From positions 62,001 through 126,000 of the forward strand of contig NZ_CP024768.1 of assembly GCF_011395035.1 (NCBI RefSeq): DNA of 64,000 nt. The letters run 5' to 3'. Positions 60,168-64,000 of this stretch are shown here, one piece after another. The first letter of the stretch is position 1. Each line of letters begins with the position of its first letter. The position numbers were made by a program, and so were the translations under genes. The notes beneath the pieces were generated by a model. The model had not been told where the DNA came from, searched no databases, and worked only from the letters and a program-made list of their open reading frames with translations. Source of the stretch: Pantoea cypripedii (GTDB lineage: Bacteria; Pseudomonadota; Gammaproteobacteria; Enterobacterales; Enterobacteriaceae).

Positions 60168-61652
60168 TCAGGACAGGGTTAATAACCAATGTACATACGA
60201 CTGATAATGACTTTCCTGCTCCAGCAATTCCGCTCTTAACGGATGCGCCTGCAACCAGCCTGCTGGCAGCGTCAGGTGCAACGCGTCATCATCCGCCTGC
60301 AAACGTACCGCCGGTAAGGTGTCATCCCGGCGACGGCTGGAGAAAATAATCGCCAGACGTAACAGACGGCACAGACGCTCAGCCAGGCGCGGTGGCACGG
60401 CGTTTTGCTGCGTCAGGAGCGCGAGATCGATGCTGCCGTTCTGATTCTGCAACAGGCAGGCCAGTAGTTTTTTCTGTGCGGGGGTAAAACCGGGAAGATC
60501 GAGGTGGCGAATTAGGTAAGCGGCGTGCTGTGAAGCCTGGCGGAAATCGACGCTCAGGCCAATTTCATGGATAGTGCAGGCGCTGAGAAGAAGATCGCGA
60601 CATCGATGATCCAGTTTCCAGCTGGTACTCACCTGACGAAAAAAGCTTTCGGCCAGTTGACGGACACGTTCGGCCTGATCAACATCGATAGCAAAGCGAC
60701 GCTGCACATTTTGCAGGGTACGGCTGCGGATATCACGATCAATCGGCAGATGAAGCATGCCATAGACCAGGCCCTCGCGCAGTGCGCCACCGGCCAGCGT
60801 CATGCTCTCAATACTGAGTTCCTGAAAGATAGCGATCAGAATTGACAGGCCGCTGGGGAAAACCAGCGCACGTTCCAGCGTCAGCCCTTCAATCTCCAGT
60901 TCTTCCAGCTTGCCGCATTGAATGGCGCGCTGCTTCAGCTGTTGCAGCTTGCTCAGGGTGATACGTTCATCCATCCCCTGCGCGACCATAATTTCCTGCA
61001 ACGCCTGCACGGTGCCAGAGGCACCCACACAAATCTGCCAGCCGTTTTCCCGCAGGGGAGCGACGATCGGGCGAATCATTTCGCGGGCAGCCTGTTCGGC
61101 CTGGGCGAAATTCTCCTTTGCCAGATGACGATCGCTGAAGTAGCGCTCCAGCCAGGTTACGCAGCCCATCGACAAACTAAACAGCGTTGTGGCATGGGAG
61201 CCCACGCCGGTGACCAGTTCGGTACTGCCGCCGCCAATATCCACCACCAGACGTTGATCGGAACCGCCCGTGGTATGCGCGACCCCCTGATAAATCAGCC
61301 GGGCTTCTTCTTCGCCGCTGATCACATTGACCGGGCAACCAAGAATCTGCTCTGCGGTGGCAAGAAAATCCTGTGCGTTGGCGGCAAGACGCAGCGTGGC
61401 AGTCGCGACCACACGGATCTGTTCAGGAGGAATATCCTGCAGCTGTTCGGAGAAAAGTTTCAGGCACTGCCAGCCACGCTGCATCGCTTCTGCTGAGAGC
61501 TGGCTCTCTTTGTCCAGACCGGCAGCCAGGCGCACTTTGCGTTTAATACGCGCGACCGTCTGAATGCTGCCAGAGACTTCGCGCACCACCAACATATGAA
61601 AGCTGTTGGAACCCAGATCAATCGCAGCATAAAGTGACGATGCGCTTAGCAT
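60168..61652 (-). CDS. gppA: Guanosine-5'-triphosphate,3'-diphosphate pyrophosphatase GppA
   Basis: This 494-residue Ppx/GppA phosphatase converts pppGpp to ppGpp and also acts on polyphosphate in some species. The start at 61652 (SLYAAIDLGSNSFHMLVV following a short leader) matches E. coli GppA and gives the same length. The longer frame to 61739 would run into rhlB. ASKHA-type motifs are AIDLGSNSFHML, SGEEEARLIY, VVDIGGGSTEL and GASGTVQA; a C-terminal HD-like helical part has HEIGLSVDF. It lies 7 nt behind rhlB, as one operon. Confidence 0.95.
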   Translation of the reverse strand: MLSASSLYAAIDLGSNSFHMLVVREVSGSIQTVARIKRKVRLAAGLDKESQLSAEAMQRGWQCLKLFSEQLQDIPPEQIRVVATATLRLAANAQDFLATAEQILGCPVNVISGEEEARLIYQGVAHTTGGSDQRLVVDIGGGSTELVTGVGSHATTLFSLSMGCVTWLERYFSDRHLAKENFAQAEQAAREMIRPIVAPLRENGWQICVGASGTVQALQEIMVAQGMDERITLSKLQQLKQRAIQCGKLEELEIEGLTLERALVFPSGLSILIAIFQELSIESMTLAGGALREGLVYGMLHLPIDRDIRSRTLQNVQRRFAIDVDQAERVRQLAESFFRQVSTSWKLDHRCRDLLLSACTIHEIGLSVDFRQASQHAAYLIRHLDLPGFTPAQKKLLACLLQNQNGSIDLALLTQQNAVPPRLAERLCRLLRLAIIFSSRRRDDTLPAVRLQADDDALHLTLPAGWLQAHPLRAELLEQESHYQSYVHWLLTLS

Positions 61653-61659
61653 GGTGTGC

Positions 61660-62955
61660 TTAACCCGAACGTTTACGGTTGTTATTACGTGGTGCGCCGC
61701 TACGACGGTTGGCATTGTTGCCACCACGACGCGGGCCATTGCCAGAGCGGTTACGAGTCAAACGTTTCGGTGGCGGCAGGTCACTCAGCAGCGCTTCGCT
61801 GTTGTATTTGCTCACCGGAATACCGTGACCGATATACTCCTCAATGGCTGGCAGGTTCAGTGCGTACTCTTCACATGCCAGGCTGATGGAGTGACCGCTG
61901 GCTCCCGCGCGGCCAGTACGGCCAATACGGTGCACGTAATCTTCACGATCGTCAGGCAAATCATAGTTAAACACGTGGGTGACCGCAGGGATATGCAGAC
62001 CACGCGCAGCAACGTCGGTTGCCACCAGAATATCAACGTCACCTTTGGTGAAATCGTCGAGGATGCGCAGACGTTTTTTCTGTGCCACATCACCGGTCAG
62101 CAAACCGACGCGATGACCATCGGCAGCCAGGTGGCCCCAGATGTCTTCACAACGATGCTTGGTGTTGGCGAAGACGATGGCGCGATCCGGCCACTCTTCT
62201 TCCAGCAGGGTCTGCAACAGACGCATTTTCTCTTCGTTAGAAGGATAGAAAAGCTCTTCTTTGATGCGATGGCCGGTTTTCTGCTCCGGTTCCACTTCCA
62301 CGTATTCAGCGTTGTTCATATGTTCGAACGCCAGTTCGCGCACACGGTACGACAACGTGGCGGAGAACAGCATGCTCAGACGCTGTGTTGCAGGAGGAAT
62401 ACGGCGGAACACCCAGCGGATATCTTTGATAAAACCGAGATCGAACATACGGTCGGCTTCATCCAGTACCACCACCTGAATCGCGCCCAGGTTGATGTGG
62501 TTCTGTTTGGCGTAATCAATCAGGCGTCCGGTGGTACCCACCAGAATATCTACGCCCTGTTCCAGCACTTTCAGCTGTTTATCGTAACCGTCGCCACCAT
62601 AGGCAAGACCCAGCTTCAGGCCGGTGGCGGCTGCCAGCGGTTCTGCATCAGCATGGATCTGCACTGCGAGTTCACGCGTTGGCGCCATGATCAAAGCACG
62701 CGGCTGATTGACCTGACGGCCTTCAGCAGCAGGATGAGTAAGAAGATGATGAAACGTTGACGTCAGGAACGCCATCGTTTTGCCGGTACCGGTTTGCGCC
62801 TGACCCGCGACGTCACGCCCTGAAAGCGTAAGAGGCAACGCGAGCGCCTGAATGGGCGTGCAGTTATGAAAGCCTTTTTTATCAAGGGCTTCCACTACCT
62901 TTGGGTGCAGGGCGAAGTCGGAAAACTTCTGTTCTGTTAAGTGTGTTTTGCTCAT
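61660..62955 (-). CDS. rhlB: ATP-dependent RNA helicase RhlB
   Basis: This 431-residue DEAD-box helicase is the RNA-unwinding part of the RNase E degradosome. Motifs in order are the Q motif (CTPIQALALP), AQTGTGKT, PTRELAVQI, VLDEADRM, FSATL, VATDVAARGLHI and HRIGRTGRAG. A basic Arg/Asn/Gly-rich tail follows (from about residue 395) and is slightly longer than in E. coli (421 residues). It is divergent from trxA and followed by gppA. Confidence 0.96.
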   Translation of the reverse strand: MSKTHLTEQKFSDFALHPKVVEALDKKGFHNCTPIQALALPLTLSGRDVAGQAQTGTGKTMAFLTSTFHHLLTHPAAEGRQVNQPRALIMAPTRELAVQIHADAEPLAAATGLKLGLAYGGDGYDKQLKVLEQGVDILVGTTGRLIDYAKQNHINLGAIQVVVLDEADRMFDLGFIKDIRWVFRRIPPATQRLSMLFSATLSYRVRELAFEHMNNAEYVEVEPEQKTGHRIKEELFYPSNEEKMRLLQTLLEEEWPDRAIVFANTKHRCEDIWGHLAADGHRVGLLTGDVAQKKRLRILDDFTKGDVDILVATDVAARGLHIPAVTHVFNYDLPDDREDYVHRIGRTGRAGASGHSISLACEEYALNLPAIEEYIGHGIPVSKYNSEALLSDLPPPKRLTRNRSGNGPRRGGNNANRRSGAPRNNNRKRSG

Positions 62956-63072
62956 AGTGTGGTAGAATATCAGCTTACTATCGCTTTACGAAAGCGTATC
63001 CTATGAAATAAAGTCAACCTACGTTGGTAAATTTTACGCCAATTCGCCAGGCATAATCTTGTGGAGTAAAAC

Positions 63073-63405
63073 ATGAGCAGCGATAAAATCGTTCACCTGA
63101 CCGATGACAGTTTCGACACTGACGTGCTGAAAGCAGAAGGTGTGACACTGGTAGATTTCTGGGCTGAATGGTGTGGTCCTTGCAAAATGATCGCACCGAT
63201 TCTTGATGAAGTCGCAGAAGAGTACGACGGTAAGCTCACCATCGCCAAGTTGAACATTGACGACAACCCGGGCACCGCGCCGAAGTATGGCATTCGCGGC
63301 ATTCCGACCCTGCTGCTGTTTAAGAACGGCGAGGTGGCGGCTACCAAAGTTGGCGCACTGTCAAAAGGCCAGCTGAAAGAGTTCCTGAACGCTAACCTGG
63401 GCTAA
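63073..63405 (+). CDS. trxA: Thioredoxin 1
   Basis: This 110-residue cytoplasmic thioredoxin has the active site W33-C34-G-P-C37-K and the cis-Pro in GIRGIPTLLLF. It reduces disulfides in ribonucleotide reductase and other targets with NADPH via thioredoxin reductase. Start ATG 63073 follows GGAGTAAAAC. It has the conserved position between rhlB (divergent) and rho (downstream). Confidence 0.97.
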   Translation: MSSDKIVHLTDDSFDTDVLKAEGVTLVDFWAEWCGPCKMIAPILDEVAEEYDGKLTIAKLNIDDNPGTAPKYGIRGIPTLLLFKNGEVAATKVGALSKGQLKEFLNANLG

Positions 63406-63421
63406 CCCCAGCGCGGTGTTT

Positions 63422-63458
63422 CGTCCGCAGTGGTGAATTTTTTCTCCACTGCTGGACG
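63422..63458 (+). terminator. Stem-loop after trxA
   Basis: CGTCCGCAGTGG pairs with CCACTGCTGGACG (one bulged T) around a T-rich 12-nt loop, 17 nt after the trxA stop, and TCTCCGTTTTT follows. It is probably a partial or full terminator separating trxA from the rho leader. Confidence 0.7.
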
Positions 63459-63751
63459 TCTCCGTTTTTGCGTGATAAGTTGTCAATACTGCATTACGCA
63501 CTTACCTTGTAGTTTGCATCTAAAGATTTCCTTTGTCAGACCCTATTCGCATTGAACGTTTTCGTGGTTTGGCAATCTGACGGCTAGTACCCCTGGCAAC
63601 ATTATCGACCGTCTCCTCGCTCCCTTATCGCCATCCCTGACGATATCCGTCGAGCAGAGTCGAGAAAGAGCCATTAAACAGGCATGGAATATTCGCCATA
63701 CCATTCACGACAAACATTTCGAGAATTACCCCGAGTTTAAGAACCCATCAT
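63459..63751 (+). other. rho leader region
   Basis: About 290 bp precede rho with no full gene. In E. coli this region carries the rho promoter, autogenous Rho-dependent attenuation and the leader peptide RhoL. Here a candidate 18-codon frame (63684-63740, starting MEYSPYHSR) ends 11 nt before the rho start, but it does not resemble E. coli RhoL. A C-rich, G-poor stretch (about 63600-63650, CTCCTCGCTCCCTTATCGCCATCCC) would suit Rho loading. Confidence 0.5.
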
Positions 63752-64000
63752 ATGAATCTTACCGAATTAAAGAATACGCCGGTTTCTGAGCTGATTACTC
63801 TCGGCGAAAATATGGGGCTGGAAAACCTGGCGCGTATGCGCAAGCAGGATATTATTTTCGCCATTCTGAAGCAGCACGCCAAGAGTGGCGAAGACATCTT
63901 CGGTGATGGTGTGCTGGAGATACTGCAGGATGGATTTGGTTTCCTCCGCTCTGCAGACAGCTCCTACCTCGCCGGTCCCGACGATATCTACGTTTCTCCC
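63752..64000 (+). CDS. rho: Transcription termination factor Rho (5' part)
   Basis: The first 83 codons of rho are present; the gene runs off the window end. The sequence begins MNLTELKNTPVSELITLG and includes the N-terminal helical domain and the start of the cold-shock-like RNA-binding fold (EILQDGFGFLRSADSSYLAGPDDIYVSP). It matches E. coli Rho closely. The product is the hexameric RNA helicase for factor-dependent termination. Confidence 0.97.
   Translation, partial: MNLTELKNTPVSELITLGENMGLENLARMRKQDIIFAILKQHAKSGEDIFGDGVLEILQDGFGFLRSADSSYLAGPDDIYVSP

Noticed and set aside
63684..63740. An 18-codon RhoL-like leader peptide
   Set aside because: The position fits, but the sequence does not resemble E. 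coli RhoL and no ribosome binding site is clear. It is mentioned only in the leader annotation.

Overview
The window is a stretch of a gammaproteobacterial chromosome of the order Enterobacterales, most likely Erwiniaceae (Pantoea or Erwinia). Many proteins are near-copies of Escherichia coli proteins in recognisable gene order (eptB-proK-dppABCDF; yhjK, dctA, yhjJ, kdgK, yhjH, yhjG; ppiC, rep, gppA, rhlB, trxA, rho). They are interleaved with accessory loci: a guanidine operon, ohrR/ohr, DUF3289/DUF943 genes and a second cellulose operon. The genus is an inference from gene content, not a database result.

Region 1 (1-8236) is a guanidine/urea-nitrogen operon. A sigma-54 type promoter lies immediately upstream of a guanidine-I (ykkC) riboswitch with a terminator hairpin. 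Then follow an ABC importer (binding protein, permease, ATPase), the two urea-carboxylase-associated (carboxyguanidine deiminase) subunits and a 1199-residue biotin-dependent guanidine/urea carboxylase. The allophanate hydrolase that normally completes the route is not in the window.

Region 2 (8237-13290) is accessory. It holds an orphan HTH protein behind a 22-bp RNA-type hairpin, an HD alarmone-hydrolase-like gene, divergent ohrR with ohr, and a tandem duplication carrying DUF3289 and DUF943 genes. In the second copy the DUF3289 gene is wrecked, while the DUF943 gene is intact and strongly diverged.

Region 3 (13291-21680) is eptB, tRNA-Pro(CGG) and the dipeptide importer dppABCDF with a GcvB-type target in the dppA leader.

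Region 4 (21681-49114) is devoted to cellulose and c-di-GMP. A type I operon bcsOQABCDZ on the plus strand converges on a type II operon bcsRQABC on the minus strand, which is divergent from bcsEFG. Only one bcsZ serves both. The EAL phosphodiesterase gene pdeK (yhjK) follows bcsG.

Region 5 (49115-57750) holds dctA, yhjJ, an esterase-like alpha/beta hydrolase, kdgK with a KdgR-type box, pdeH with an excellent FliA promoter, and the AsmA-like yhjG. Region 6 (57751-64000) holds ppiC, rep, gppA, rhlB, trxA and the 5' end of rho. A short REP-like palindrome family is scattered through the intergenic gaps of all regions.
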